A stretch of DNA of 64,000 nt from Larix kaempferi (GCA_027924585.1 BSBM01000047.1:27399001-27463000), one strand, 5' to 3'; positions 23,215-33,150 are shown, counted from the stretch's first letter. The notes: a model not told the origin generated them from the sequence alone. Translations and numbers: made by a program.

Positions 23215-23224
23215 CTCCCTCTTA
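23215..23224 (-). other. Copia-2 polypurine tract
   Basis: Minus-strand TAAGAGGGAG directly before the 3' LTR start, the usual plus-strand primer of LTR elements. Confidence 0.8.
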
Positions 23225-23473
23225 ACTAGGAAGGTATTTCTTGACATAGGTCTTCTAGCACAAGTCATCTTCTCTGGATCATCGTCACTGGATAATCGTC
23301 ATCGAGTCATCATCATCATCACTGCTGCTGCTATCTCAATCAATCTCTGAATCTACTCGTCATAGGAAGTTATACAGATTCAGTCCTTTTTCATACTGGA
23401 TGTAGGCCCACCACCTGCAGGTCTTCGTCATCACTGGCCATACCTTGGAATCCTCAGGCCTTATTACCTGCGT

Positions 23474-24060
23474 CACAAAACCTGGCTGCAACATCCCAGG
23501 CTATTACAAGCACACAGCTCTACCTGTCGGATATCCAGGAGCACATTACATGTGACCCATCACAAAACCTGGCTGAAGCATCCCAGGCTGTTACGAGCAC
23601 ACAGCTCTACCTGTCGGATCTCCTAGGAGCACATTACATGTGATCTCACCACAAAACCTAGTTGAAGCATCCCAGGTTGTTACGAGCACACAGCTCTACC
23701 TGTCGGATCTCCCAGGAGCACATTACATGTGGTCCACCACAAAACCTGGCTGAAGCATCTGAGCCCTTTTTCATCCTGTCCAGATCTCCCAGGAGCAAAT
23801 TACATGTGGTCATGGCAAAACCTGGCTGAAGCATCTGAGGCCTTTTTCATCCTGTCCAGATCTCCCAGGAGCAAATTACATGCCATAGGACAAAACCTCG
23901 CAAGAGCATCTCAGGATGTTACGGGTACACAACTCTGACCTGAAGATCTGCCAGGGCACAAATTAGATGTCCTCCCAGAGCAATGTCTCGAAAGAGCATC
24001 CCAGGCTATTACGGGTACACAACTTCGACCTATAGGATCTCCCAGACATGCTCATCTGCA
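23474..24060. repeat. 75-97-bp degenerate tandem array in the Copia-2 3' region
   Basis: Seven units begin at about 23,474, 23,571, 23,650, 23,738, 23,816, 23,891 and 23,981. They share 'acaaaacctggctgaagcat', 'ctgtcggatctcccaggagca' and 'attacatgtg' phrases. Unit lengths vary through internal deletions. It lies between the RNase H end and the PPT, a place where some plant Copia elements carry tandem arrays. Confidence 0.88.
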
Positions 24061-24179
24061 CAACCTGATCCATGGCCACAAAGTATCATCCTGATACTCA
24101 CCATACATAATCTTGATGTACACATGATCATCCTGATCATCATCACTGCAACATCCTGCTGCATGTCATCTGGAGAAGC

Positions 24180-24760
24180 TCGTCATCCACGATCATCCTG
24201 ATCATACAATGCATCCATCTAATGCATACAAAGTATCTACCTGATACATATCATCATACATGATCTCAGTATCCACCTGATACATATACAGATACATGGT
24301 CCAAGCATCCAAAATGATGCATATACAAAATACATACAAATTATCCAACTGATCATATCCAGCATCCAACATGATGCATACATACACAAATGATTCAACT
24401 GATCATATCCAGCATCCAACATGATGCATATATATATATAAATGATCCAACTGATCATAACAAGCATCCAACATGATGCATATATACATATACAGAGTAG
24501 TAACTGGAGCATCGTCCGGATGCTCATCATCCATGATCCTCCTGATCATCATAGCATCGTCCTCTTCAGATCATCTCATCGTCCACGAAGCACAACCTAG
24601 ATGCACATCATCCAGCACTTACACCACCGACATGGGAGAACACACCTACCACCATTCGGGGAAGGCTCCAACCCTTACTTTTTCACCATGGGAGAACACA
24701 TCTACCACCATGTGAAAAATGGCTCAGCAATTACATCACGATCAAGGGATAACATATCAA
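24180..24760. repeat. Short tandem repeats (58-60 bp and ~80 bp) in the Copia-2 3' region
   Basis: Around 24,320-24,490 a unit built on 'caactgatcat', 'agcatccaacatgatgcata' and an alternating AT/AC tail repeats about three times. At 24,625-24,745 a second unit built on 'catgggagaacacatctaccaccatg' repeats twice, with a third decayed copy. Minus-strand frames through these repeats (24,202-24,530) encode only repeat translation and are not genes. Confidence 0.8.
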
Positions 24761-24803
24761 CCATGTCAGAAAAGCTCATGTGCATCTGCATCTTCCGGAC
24801 TCA

Positions 24804-25609
24804 TCACTTCCCTTTGGAAGGAACCTTGATCTGAAGTGCACCAAGCCTCTCTCTGAAGTACTCAAACTGCACTCTGGCCAACGGCTTGGTCAATACATCT
24901 GTAACCTTCTCATCCATCGCAACATACTCTGCTTCGGCTGTACTCAGTGCTACACAGGACTGCTTCCTGCTAAACCAAGAGATCACACCTGATCCCATAC
25001 TGAAGCAGCACCCAAAGGTGCTCTTCCTATCTGTAGCACTACATGCCCAATCTGAATCAGCATAACCCTGCAGGTTAAACTTTTGATCTGCATCATACTT
25101 GAGCCCATAATCAACAGGATCAGATCGAGCATCACACAGAAGCTTCAGGTTCGATTCCATAGGTGTGGCCATAGCCTTGTAGTCCATCATCCCGAACCTC
25201 TTCAGGATCTCTATTGCATACTTCCCTTGTCTGAGGAAGATTCCATCTGCGCTCTGCCACACCTTCATGCCAAAAACAAATAGTGCATCATCCCCAAGTT
25301 CTGCACACATATATGACTACACCATTCAAGAAAGCTGTCTTGAAATCCATCTAGTGTATCTTCTATTTCATCACTTTTATATTTCTCTATGCTGCCATCT
25401 GCAGCATGCTTGATCTGATAGTTCCATTTGGAAGTCACAACAGACTTCCCTTCAGCTCTTGGGAACACATCCCAAACATCGTTCTTCATGATCGACGGAT
25501 CATGGCATTCTTCCCATATCCTGGGAACTTCAATATCTTCAATAGATAATTTTGTTGCTTGAACAAATGTTGTAGTCATTCTTTTGTAGGTGAAGGTATA
25601 CAGTCTTTC
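24804..25609 (-). pseudogene. Copia-2 RT/RNase H remnant with internal deletions
   Basis: The upstream block (25,609-25,330) has SIMKNDVWDVFPRAEGKSVV-like RT N-terminal sequence (seen as PSIMKNDVWDVFPRAEGK) and KHAADGSIEKYK. It then jumps to MDFKTAFLNG (motif A) and directly to a GMKVWQSADGIFLRQGKYAI block. The Y-V-D-D catalytic core is therefore absent. RNase H keeps LQGYADSDWACSATDRKSTF and VALSTAEAEYVAM but then passes at once to KVTDVLTKPLARVQFEYFRE, losing the middle of the domain. Another join, DARSDP to VDYGLKYD, removes the segment between RT and RNase H. At least two of these losses keep the reading frame. Two overlapping frames (25,579-25,265 and 25,310-24,804) carry the pieces. Confidence 0.85.
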
Positions 25610-26026
25610 CTACAAAACAATTTAAATTGCATGATTAGAAACATCTCATAATTTTCAAACAAATTCTTACACATAAAAAAATATGTCATACAGTCATGCA
25701 ATTATCTTTGCCAATGCTTCAATACAACATTCATCCATGTTCCACAACTTTCTAAATGCCTTCTAGTCTCTACCAAAACATTGTTAAGAGTTTGCACTAC
25801 TCCCAACATATCAGCAAAGAGGTTTCATTCTAGATAAGTAGCACTGGAATGTTGTATAGTGCCATAGGCCACTTACCCATCACATGCATATTAGTAGTAT
25901 ACTATTCATTAATGCAATCATTCTAATATGCACAATACATATCCTAAGTCTAGGAACATGAGCATATACATCATTGAACAATTTTATTTAAACAAACAAA
26001 TATGCAAGAAATGATAATAAAAATAC
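25610..26026 (-). other. Intron-like AT-rich segment between integrase and RT blocks of Copia-2
   Basis: 417 bp. On the minus strand it starts GTATTTTTATT right after the open integrase block and ends ATTGTTTTGTAG right before an RT block whose frame is open from its first base (GAAAGACTG...). It has no coding character. The borders match plant GT...AG introns, with T-rich sequence before the AG. Confidence 0.5.
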
Positions 26027-26215
26027 TTATCTTTGTTTGATTGTTGGGTTGACTCCCTCTCAGTCTTTGCTTCTTTTTCTGCAACTCCATTCTGATGTGG
26101 ATTGTGAGAAGTGGTCAACTCCCTCTGAATATCTGCATCCTTGCAGAAACTACTGGAGTGTGCTCCCTCTTGATCTTTGCTTCCTGGATTACCTATTCTT
26201 GAACTTATATTCATT
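26027..26215 (-). pseudogene. Copia-2 integrase fragment
   Basis: Contains RELTTSHNPHQNGVAEKEAK, the conserved integrase core motif around the catalytic Glu (normally NGVAERKNR). It is flanked by sequence that is not integrase-like (EGAHSSSFCKDADIQ before; TERESTQQSNKDK after). The phrase 'gaagcaaaga...gagggag' appears on both sides of the motif, suggesting local duplication. Only about 20 residues of true integrase remain. Confidence 0.7.
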
Positions 26216-26690
26216 CTCGATCCCTATGCATGCTTGTTAGTATCATCATTGTGTTATCCTTGAGGACTCATACATAATTACACATTTATTAGTATAATCT
26301 TAGTACTATCAAAACACAATAATCTTAAACATGTATAGTCATGATCATTCACAGATAATAAACATTAGTATTCAAGGTTTCAGGGAAGTCTTCTTTTACT
26401 CATGCATATTCTTATTTGATCATAGGACTCTTTTGATTAGTTAAATCATCAATGCATAAACACATGATTACTCAAACCTATACCTTCATGATTCTTCTGG
26501 TTAGTCATATCATCAATTATGGTAAGAAACATAATATGCATACAGCCATGACTATTCAAACCTATGACTTCATGAATAATCATTATCAACAACACAACAA
26601 TATAAGATCCTAACACAAGGTAGGATTCTAGCTTGATATAGGAAAAACATATCTGGATTAGCATGCTAGCTAGTTATGTCTAACATACCC
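26216..26690 (-). other. AT-rich gap in Copia-2, no coding blocks recognised
   Basis: The 'catgattactcaaacctata..ttcatgat' phrase is repeated around 26,460-26,580. Minus-strand ends are splice-like (CGGGTATG near 26,688; ACTAACAAGCATGCATAG near 26,225, including a branchpoint-like CTAAC), but no product can be joined with confidence. Confidence 0.35.
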
Positions 26691-27230
26691 GCATAATGTC
26701 TTCTGGTTCTCTTCAGTGACTTGTGCTAGTAACCTGCATGTCTCATAAGTTAACCATTGTCGAACCAAGTTATACATACCTTGAAAGTAGATCTTCTATG
26801 TGATCCATGACAATGGATGAATCTTTGTCTTCATGTCACCATGAGCATATGTTCTTGAAGTAGAACATGATTTGAATTTCTTGGTGTACCTTTTTTGTTA
26901 GCAAACAACATAAACCTCATACAACATCACAATGCATTAGTACAATCATAAGTGTCAAAACCTTAATCAATGAATATCTTCTATTAAGGTGATACGAAAA
27001 GTCCAGTAATTAATCAAGATTGTACTGTAATGATATGAAGACAAACATATGATAAACTTAACCATGAAACATACCTGTAAGCCATACCTATCAAGATTGC
27101 TTGTAATCTTCTTATGGAAGGCCTTATCCTCATCTCCCTCTGAGACAGGAACTTCTTCACTTATGCAGGTGAACAATCCATCTTCTTCTAGGATTAACCC
27201 AATCCACTTGATTTGCAAGAACTGGACCTG
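26691..27230 (-). pseudogene. Copia-2 gag fragments separated by splice-site-like borders
   Basis: The first block reads NPNPAPGPVLANQVDW then, after a frame change, LILEEDGLFTCISEEVPVSE, which is the typical N-terminal Copia gag pattern. It ends TTACAG followed by GTATGT (donor-like, 27,074). The second block (about 26,890-26,780) includes FKNICSW and KDSSIVMDHIEDLLSR, another gag segment, and again ends CAAG followed by GTATGT (26,779). A small third block follows a CATGCAG acceptor-like site. The distance between the second and third blocks is about 46 nt, too short for a normal plant intron. The blocks cannot be shown to form one protein. Confidence 0.55.
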
Positions 27231-27379
27231 GAGCTGGATTAGGGTTTGTCAAAGAAACCCCAAAAATTCAAACTTTGAATTTCAAACTTCCGAAAGGATG
27301 GAAATATGCGCCTTGATGAGATGATCAAGTTGGTACATTCAGAATCTGAAAACTGCAAAGTTTTACCCCTCGAAATTGC

Positions 27380-28200
27380 CTTTTAGATTTTTGGATTAAC
27401 TAGGGAGGACCCTGAATTAGGGTTTGAGTTTCCCGGAGCTTCACCCAACCAAAAGATTTGATTCAAAACTCTAAGCTTCGATTTTTCTGAGGAGCTTCCA
27501 GCCGTGGTCACAGATTTCCAAAATTCCAATTTTTGCAGAAGCCCTAATTTTCCATCTTTCTGATCAAAGTCCTGAACTGGGGTTTGATCAAGCCCAGCCT
27601 TTTTCCCAACCAAAAAATCTGATCTTGGTCTCTAAATTTCAATTTTGATGAGTAGAATCCATCCGTGGTCTCCGATTACAAAAATTCCAACTTTCTCCGA
27701 AGCCCTAAATTCCGGAAGCCATGAATGAAGGTACTCAAAAATAATTTTGTTTTGACAGAAATATGTACCTGATTGTTTCTGGTGTAACTCCGAACTTTTT
27801 GATCCACAGGGTCTGAAAAAATTTCCTAAGATAGCCCGACCTGTTATCTTTCCATCCTGACAGGTCTGACCTCAATTGGATTCTCTGAGAGAGAGTTATT
27901 CCAAGTGTCGCAACGTGACCTATTTATGGAATAATACAGGAGAGCGAACTTGTACGGTGTGCCACATGTCACTTGTTCAACTTCGGCCTCTTAAACAATT
28001 TTCTGAGATATCCCAACCTGTTATCTTTCCATCCTGATAGGTCTGACCTCAATTGGATTCTCTGAGAGAGAGTTATTCCAAGTGTCGCAACGTGACCTGT
28101 TTATGGGATCATACAGGAGAGAGAACTTGTACTGCGTGCCATGTGTCACTGGTTCAACTTCGGCCTTTGAAAAAATTTTATGAGATAGTACAGTCTGTGT
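27380..28200. repeat. Tandem duplications in the Copia-2 leader
   Basis: Two separate duplications. A ~165-bp diverged one at about 27,400-27,725 shares '.gggtttga', 'cccaaccaaa', 'ccgtggtc.c.gatt'. A ~177-bp one (about 27,830-28,010 and 28,011-28,185) shares 'ctgttatctttccatcctga' and 'ttattccaagtgtcgcaacg'. They lie between the PBS and the first gag block. No open frame spans them. Confidence 0.8.
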
Positions 28201-28539
28201 ACTACCTGTCATGTTTTACGACATTTCATTTGGATCTTCCTAGCCCAAGTTATGACCTTTTTCCGAAGGTCACCTGATTTTGACTCAGATATGGAAGAGG
28301 CAGAAACCCTATATGGTACAGATCATAAATCACAAAGTACAATGAATTAGAGGTTTTCCTTTGGACACAAAGTACATGGGGATCTAATCTTCGACCTGTA
28401 AAAGTTTCAGATCCAAAAACTTCGCCAAAACGGATTTATATTGAAAGTGCTACGATGACTGGTTTTTTTCTATATCAAGCCCTAGCATCGTAAGTGCAAC
28501 AAGTGTCATACATGCCATATCATGCCTTCTTTCAAGCTA

Positions 28540-28551
28540 GCTCTGATACCA
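28540..28551 (-). other. Copia-2 primer-binding site (tRNA-iMet type)
   Basis: Minus-strand TGGTATCAGAGC immediately next to the LTR end. It matches initiator tRNA-Met and fixes the element's orientation. Confidence 0.95.
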
Positions 28552-29241
28552 TGTTAAATTTTCAGAATTTACTTCAATCTGATCTAGGATCTTAACTGAG
28601 AGAAAAACATGTACAGCATATCAATCATGGACACAATAATGCAAGCACACAAGAGACACAGATTTTACTTGGGGAAAACCATAAAGGTGAAATACCCCAA
28701 TAACTTCCTCATAGATAGATAGAGCAATGATACAACCAGAATACAAGAGATAGTCTTCTCCTAGCAGCAGAGCCTCCTCCTCCACAAGTGCGCCACTCTC
28801 CAAAGTGTGAGTGAGAGAATAGAATGTGTAAAATGAGAGAGACACGCTCTCTATTTATACACTAACTTGACTTGACCTTTACTCAACTAGGTCGGCCTCA
28901 ACTTAACCACTTAACATAATGCTGACTGGGCCGACCCCCACTAGGGTGGTCTAATAACCCTTTGACCCACATGGCCGACCCCCAATAGGGTGGTCTAATA
29001 ACCCTTTGACCCACATGACTTATACAGGGCCAACCCTAACAAGATGGTATAATAACCCATCAAGTATAAGTTACGACACTTACAATATAAATGACGACAC
29101 TTCCATATAGAGGAATAATAACATCCCTATAGGAATACAAACACTTCCGTATAGAGGAATAATACCATCTCTGTAGGAGTACAAAATACATATATGAAAT
29201 ACATGGGTGAAATACATTCCGAAGTTACATATAGATGAACA
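28552..29241 (-). repeat. Copia-2 5' LTR (right)
   Basis: 690 bp, TG...CA in the minus reading, matching 21,747-23,214 minus its insertion. The TATA box is at 28,852-28,859 (minus). The 74-codon frame found in both LTRs (28,621-28,845) begins right after the TATA box, upstream of any plausible transcript start, and is not called as a gene. Confidence 0.95.
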
Positions 29242-29470
29242 ATTTCATACGCTTTGTTTTGGAAGATGAACTGTTGAAGCTGGAGAAGATACATACTAGC
29301 CAGAATCCTACAGACATGTTTACAAAGGTAGTGACTAGAGAGAAACTGATTTCCTGCTCGGTTTCAGTAGGCCTTCTAGTGTGAAGGTGAAGATGATAAA
29401 TTTTCCCAAGTCCAAGTCCAGCAAGTACAGTAGCGGTGGAGTTGTTGTGATCAATCTCCAAGTGGGAGAT
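29242..29470 (+). pseudogene. Copia-1 RNase H C-terminus and polypurine tract
   Basis: The interrupted Copia-1 frame resumes with FIRFVLEDELLKLEKIHTSQ and NPTDMFTKVVTREKL, the normal Copia pol end, and stops at TGA 29,382-29,384. A polypurine tract AAGTGGGAGA (29,460-29,469) directly precedes the 3' LTR. Confidence 0.9.
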
Positions 29471-29972
29471 TGTTGGTTGTGGATCCTGATCTCCCAGATT
29501 CAGAGATATTATTATTCAGCCGTGTTTGCACCCCAGTTTTATATGACATGCAGGTGGACTATACACTCACCCTAGCGGGGGTGTGGTGGGGCATCGCCCC
29601 CCCACGGGGTTCCAAAGGGGGCCATCCCCCCTGGATGGAGGGACCCATGGTATTCTCCTTTATAAGAAAGACATTGTAATATGACTAGGGTTGATGTATT
29701 AGGTGTTATGCATTGTAAAGATCTCTGAGATCATAAAGAGAGACTGTGATACAGTGAAGAGGAAGTGCAACAGATGTGCTGCAAGTTGTATCCCTTTATT
29801 TGCAGGATGGTATAATAATAAGGACTGGCAATTTCAGTGTGGATGTAGCCCATCTTGGGTGAACCACGATATATTGGTGTCTCTCTTGTAATATGTTTGT
29901 GTGATTGTATTTGCATCTTGTTTATTGTTTATTGTTTATTGTTTATTGCTCTGGGATCCTGTTTTTCTAACA
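29471..29972 (+). repeat. Copia-1 3' LTR
   Basis: 502 bp, TGTTGG...CTAACA, followed by the target duplication CTTTC. 'TTTATTG' is repeated three times near its end (29,915-29,950). It lacks the GC-rich middle segment of the 5' LTR. Confidence 0.93.
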
Positions 29973-29977
29973 CTTTC

Positions 29978-30910
29978 AAGCTCTTCCTCTAGAACCCCTT
30001 TTTCCTTGAAGATGTTTCCAAAGGTAGTGTGATTCCATTGCTTGAGATTGGCTCTGAGGATTTTTAGTTTTTGGTGCATGATGGCCATTTTGGATCTAAC
30101 CTCTACCTGCATCCCCTTCCACCAGTTGCTAACTGTATCAAGGAAGGAGGGGTGTGAGAGCCAGACTTTTTCAAAGCAGAAGGGCTGATGCAGATGAGTT
30201 ATTATGCTATGCCATGATAACTCAATAGGCCAGTGATCTGAACCGGAAGAGGGGAGGACAGAGGTGTTAATAATTCCTCATGCATTAAGGATATCCTTCG
30301 TGACCAGAAAACGATCCAAATGTTTGGCTATTTGGATATCTCCTCCTCTTCTATTATTCCATGTGAAGAACCCTGAAGAAGATGTCATATACACTAGCCC
30401 ATAGTTGGAAATGGTAGTTTTAAAATGCTATCCCTCATTGGATAAAGTTCTAAGGCCGCCTTTCTTTTCATATACAATTGTGATCATGTTGAAGTATCCT
30501 CCAATGATGAGGGGGGAGTTGTGGTGGTGCATGGTGAACCACTCCAGGAAATCAAGGAGTTGAATCTTAGGTCCTAGTAGCTGGGGACCATAGACATTCA
30601 GCAAGTGACCTTGAATACACGTACTTAGGATGTGGAAGGAGGCTAGGATGGAGTGAGTAGTAGCAGCGAAGTTGTTGAGCAATATTGATGTAGGGTTCCA
30701 TGATATGGAAATTCCCCCAGCCACTCCATTTGAATCAATAGTTATGTTCTTACTTCCTTTTTATATCTTGTTCATAAGCTGATGGAGAGTTTTGGAGGAG
30801 CATTTGGTTTCTTGGATGAAAATTACTGCTGGCATGTCCTGGTTTAGTTTCCTTTTCAACATTCTGTGCTTGGAAGGTCCATTGACACCTCTCACATTCC
30901 AGGATATTAT
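29978..30910 (-). pseudogene. LINE ORF2: apurinic endonuclease domain remnant
   Basis: Minus-strand APE-like endonuclease that would nick the target. From about 30,880 it shows VIFIQET (catalytic Glu), then GVAGGISISWNPTSILLNNF, ILSTCIQGHLLNVYGPQL, HHHNSPLIIGGYFNMITI (the usual G-D-F-N has become G-Y-F-N, losing the Asp), and near 30,225 SDHWP (catalytic His block). The remainder to 29,978 is the C-terminal linker cut by Copia-1. Stops and frame changes are present. Confidence 0.8.
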
Positions 30911-30912
30911 CT

Positions 30913-32110
30913 TTATTGAGAACCAGGGGTAAGAGTGGGAAAAAAATCCGTTAATTGGGCATATTGCCCTGATTCTACAAATCTGGTTCCCAAAAGGTTT
31001 ATTCTTTGCAGATTGGATTTCCGTCCTTTCTTTTTGTTGTCATGTTGGATTTTTTGCTTATCCTTCCGGGGAAGGTTGAGAACACCAAGTTTTTTTTGTA
31101 CTTTTTCCTTGGATAGGGCCTCCTTGAGGAGATGGATTTGACGCGTTGGAATGTAACCATACGCTTTTCTGGTGCAGGAATCCTCCATTCCCAATAGATC
31201 TAGATCCCCAATTTCTAGCTCGGACATTTTTTCATCCATCATTATGCCAGGCCCCGGATCTATAGATTGATTTTGAGGGTTTTCCTTGGGGGAGAGAGAA
31301 GTACCTTGCATGTCGGTGGAGCCGGTTTGTTTTTCCTGAATGCTTGATATCACAGCCTCATTTTTACATTCTTGATTATGTGGCTCTAAGTGTAGTTGTT
31401 CATGAGCTGGGACATGCACGTTGGTTCTTGCTTCTAGGTCTTCAAGTTGTCCATCCAAGAATTCGAATCTATTACTGGTAGAGGGGATATCATCTTTTTT
31501 TCCTACATAGTGGGCTTGCAGTTATGACACCACTTTTTTTCCAGTTTTTTGCAATCCTTCTACATATTTTCCTTCTTCTTTCATATCTTCCTTGGTGGTT
31601 TTGTTCAAAGGGAAATCCCAATATAAGTGGCCATTCTCATGAAATTTGTGGCATCTGAAAGGAACGTGTTCATAGTCTAGCGATTGGATCCAGTATGAAT
31701 CTTCATGAGTGAGGATTATAGCATCTGGTAGGGCCTTAGCAATGTGCATGTAGACACAGATTCGAGCATAGGAGGTATATTTGTTGAGATTTATTTGATC
31801 AGCTGAGCGGACATCGCTTCCCAGAGTGTTGCCAATATCTTTGAGGGTTTCCTCATCCCAATATCCCTAAGGGAGAGAGTACATTTTGATCCAGATGGGG
31901 GCCCAGGTGAAATCTTCTTTTTCAGGGCAGAATCGTTCGACCCAGTTTTTCAGGTACAAGCCTGCAAAGTTGAATAAATAGGATCCTTCGTCTTCCACTC
32001 TGGTTTTATCATCCAAACAGTAAATAATCCCTTAGATCCTAGCTGAAGGTCATAATGGGATTTTTCCTTCCATTTCGCTACAATCAAGCCTCTTAGGGCT
32101 TGCTCTGTGG
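30913..32110 (-). pseudogene. LINE ORF1 (DUF4283 and zinc knuckle) remnant
   Basis: ORF1 of plant L1s binds RNA. From 32.1 kb leftward there are DUF4283-like pieces (a GLRGLIVAKW-like start, then WIKMYSLP-type blocks with stops). At 31,749-31,522 a knuckle region reads FRCHKFHENGHLYWDFPLNK. In C-x2-C-x4-H-x4-C two of three cysteines are now Phe, consistent with TGT to TTT changes. The remaining frame 31,458-30,913 is a hydrophilic, Gln/Glu/Lys-rich tail. A stop-rich gap separates the parts. Confidence 0.65.
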
Positions 32111-32612
32111 GCCAGGTTCTTATGAATTTACCTATAAGTGCATGGTATTTCAGATGTTGAGCTCTTGCGTTTATTGTCTCTGTCGGGATATTGAGACTAG
32201 GTCATTCGACTGTTCGAGCGATGCATGTGTGGGTTTCTGGGGTGCCGCAGTCAGTTGGGAGATCCCTGATATTTTTTGGATCAGTTTGCAGCAGGTCCTT
32301 GTCATTAATGGGGATTTATTTCGATCCAATATGCAGCGTGGTTTCCTTGGCATGATGTAGTGTTGAGTGTTGCATATCATGGGTTTGTTGTGGAATCGAA
32401 TGGGAGGGGTCGCCTGCCCCTCCTCGGTCAGAGGACATAGGGGCGGCGCAGAGTTGAGGAGACGGGACAAGTCAGGGAAGGTACATGGAGGAGGTCAGAA
32501 CAAGAGCTTGAGGGGATCTAGATTAAAACCTAGCATTCGTGCATCCCATCTCAAAAACTCACGTAGTTAACAAAAAAATATTCAATTGCAACGAACACAC
32601 ATAATTGTTCCC
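32111..32612 (-). other. LINE 5' region
   Basis: GC-richer than its flanks, no recognised coding. It ends about 32,560-32,612, where the repeat R sequence resumes at the target duplication. It presumably holds the LINE's 5' UTR and internal promoter. No specific motif is called. Confidence 0.45.
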
Positions 32613-33150
32613 ATGGATCAATTAAATATTATAATGAATAGACATATGCAATATGATGGTATAAGGCATTAATATAATCATATATCCAAATGCGATAATT
32701 AAATCTCAAATATCAATATTTGAGTCAATATTTGAGATTTAATTATCGCATTTGGATATATGATTAATTAAAAATTTGAAAAAAAAAATTAACTAAAACA
32801 GACATATTCATGCATTGTATTTTTTTGAACTCATTGAATGTAGCGGGGCATATGTCAATCATTAAAAATGTAGTTATTTTTACGATGTGATAAACTATGC
32901 ACATGTTTTTATTGGATAAACCACACCTATGATTCCCATTGTCATTAATAGACTAGTATCATGGTGCTTAAGTAAGAATCATCGTTTGTATTTAATGTAT
33001 AGCCTTCACACCGGTGCTATTATGTATAGTAAGTTCATCGAAGTCCACATAAAATGGAAATCCAATTGTCATTATCATCATTGGTAAATTTGCATGACAC
33101 AATGGTGCAGATGGTAATATAAGCACTGATATGTATTTGTGAATGGTTAG
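32613..33150. repeat. Repeat R copy 1, right part
   Basis: Continuation of 9,987-12,575 after the LINE. It matches 35,806-36,317 to the phrase 'gatatgtatttgtgaatggttag'. It carries the perfect inverted repeat at 32,676-32,765, which copy 2 lacks. Confidence 0.88.
32676..32765. repeat. Perfect 38-bp inverted repeat with 14-nt loop
   Basis: The arms are 32,676-32,713 and 32,728-32,765, identical after reverse complementing. In repeat copy 2 (about 35,856-35,890) only the left-arm sequence exists, so the right arm was generated as an inverted copy in this location. Confidence 0.95.

Larger units (their letters stand above)
21747..29241 (-). mobile_element. Copia-2: abridged, intron-like Copia element nested in Copia-1
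   Basis: A minus-strand LTR element whose LTRs run TGTTGATGTATATG...AAATTTAACA when read 5'-3'. 5' LTR 28,552-29,241; 3' LTR 21,747-23,214, enlarged by a solo-LTR insertion. The target duplication in Copia-1 is ATTTT (21,742-21,746) / ATTTC (29,242-29,246), one mismatch. The tRNA-Met PBS lies against the 5' LTR and a purine tract against the 3' LTR. Internal coding is reduced to short blocks of gag, integrase, RT and RNase H in the right order. These are separated by AT-rich stretches that have splice-site-like borders, and they carry internal deletions that remove the RT catalytic core. It cannot be autonomous. Confidence 0.93.
17350..29972 (+). mobile_element. Copia-1: Tnt1/Tork-like LTR retrotransposon
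   Basis: Bounded by LTRs (17,350-17,933 and 29,471-29,972), both TGTTGG...CTAACA, and flanked by the perfect 5-bp target duplication CTTTC (17,345-17,349 and 29,973-29,977). It inserted into the LINE endonuclease-RT linker. The order PBS, gag, protease, integrase, RT, RNase H, PPT is that of Ty1/Copia. The gag-to-integrase wording (zinc knuckle, LWNHRLGHMSEKGMQIL block) resembles tobacco Tnt1, so I place it in the Tork/Tnt1 lineage. The coding region is a single frame with six nonsense codons and is cut near its 3' end by Copia-2. Confidence 0.95.
12576..32612 (-). mobile_element. L1-type LINE, split by Copia-1
   Basis: A plant L1-like non-LTR retrotransposon read right to left: 5' region (~32.6-32.1 kb), ORF1 (~32.1-30.9 kb), endonuclease (~30.9-30.2 kb), reverse transcriptase (17.1-16.1 kb), zf-RVT-like region (16.0-15.0 kb), RNase H (~14.6-14.1 kb) and a long 3' ORF (13.83-12.87 kb). 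It is flanked by ATGGATGAATTAAA (12,562-12,575) and ATGGATCAATTAAA (32,613-32,626), a 14-bp target duplication with one mismatch. The uninterrupted site is preserved in repeat copy 2 near 35.8 kb. Without the Copia nest at 17,350-29,972 the element is about 7.4 kb, close to full length for plant L1s. All pol blocks carry stops or frameshifts. Confidence 0.88.

Noticed and set aside
23474-24060. Regularly spaced repeats resembling a CRISPR array
   Set aside because: The whole unit is repeated, with no unique spacers, unit length varies, and it lies inside a plant LTR retrotransposon next to its PPT.
24202-24530. Minus-strand ORFs rich in Cys/Tyr/Ile/Met
   Set aside because: They are translations of the short tandem repeats (CATATA/ATGATG-type) and differ only by repeat unit.
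32100-32570. Plus-strand ORFs over the LINE 5' region
   Set aside because: They are antisense to LINE ORF1 and its leader, with no domain.
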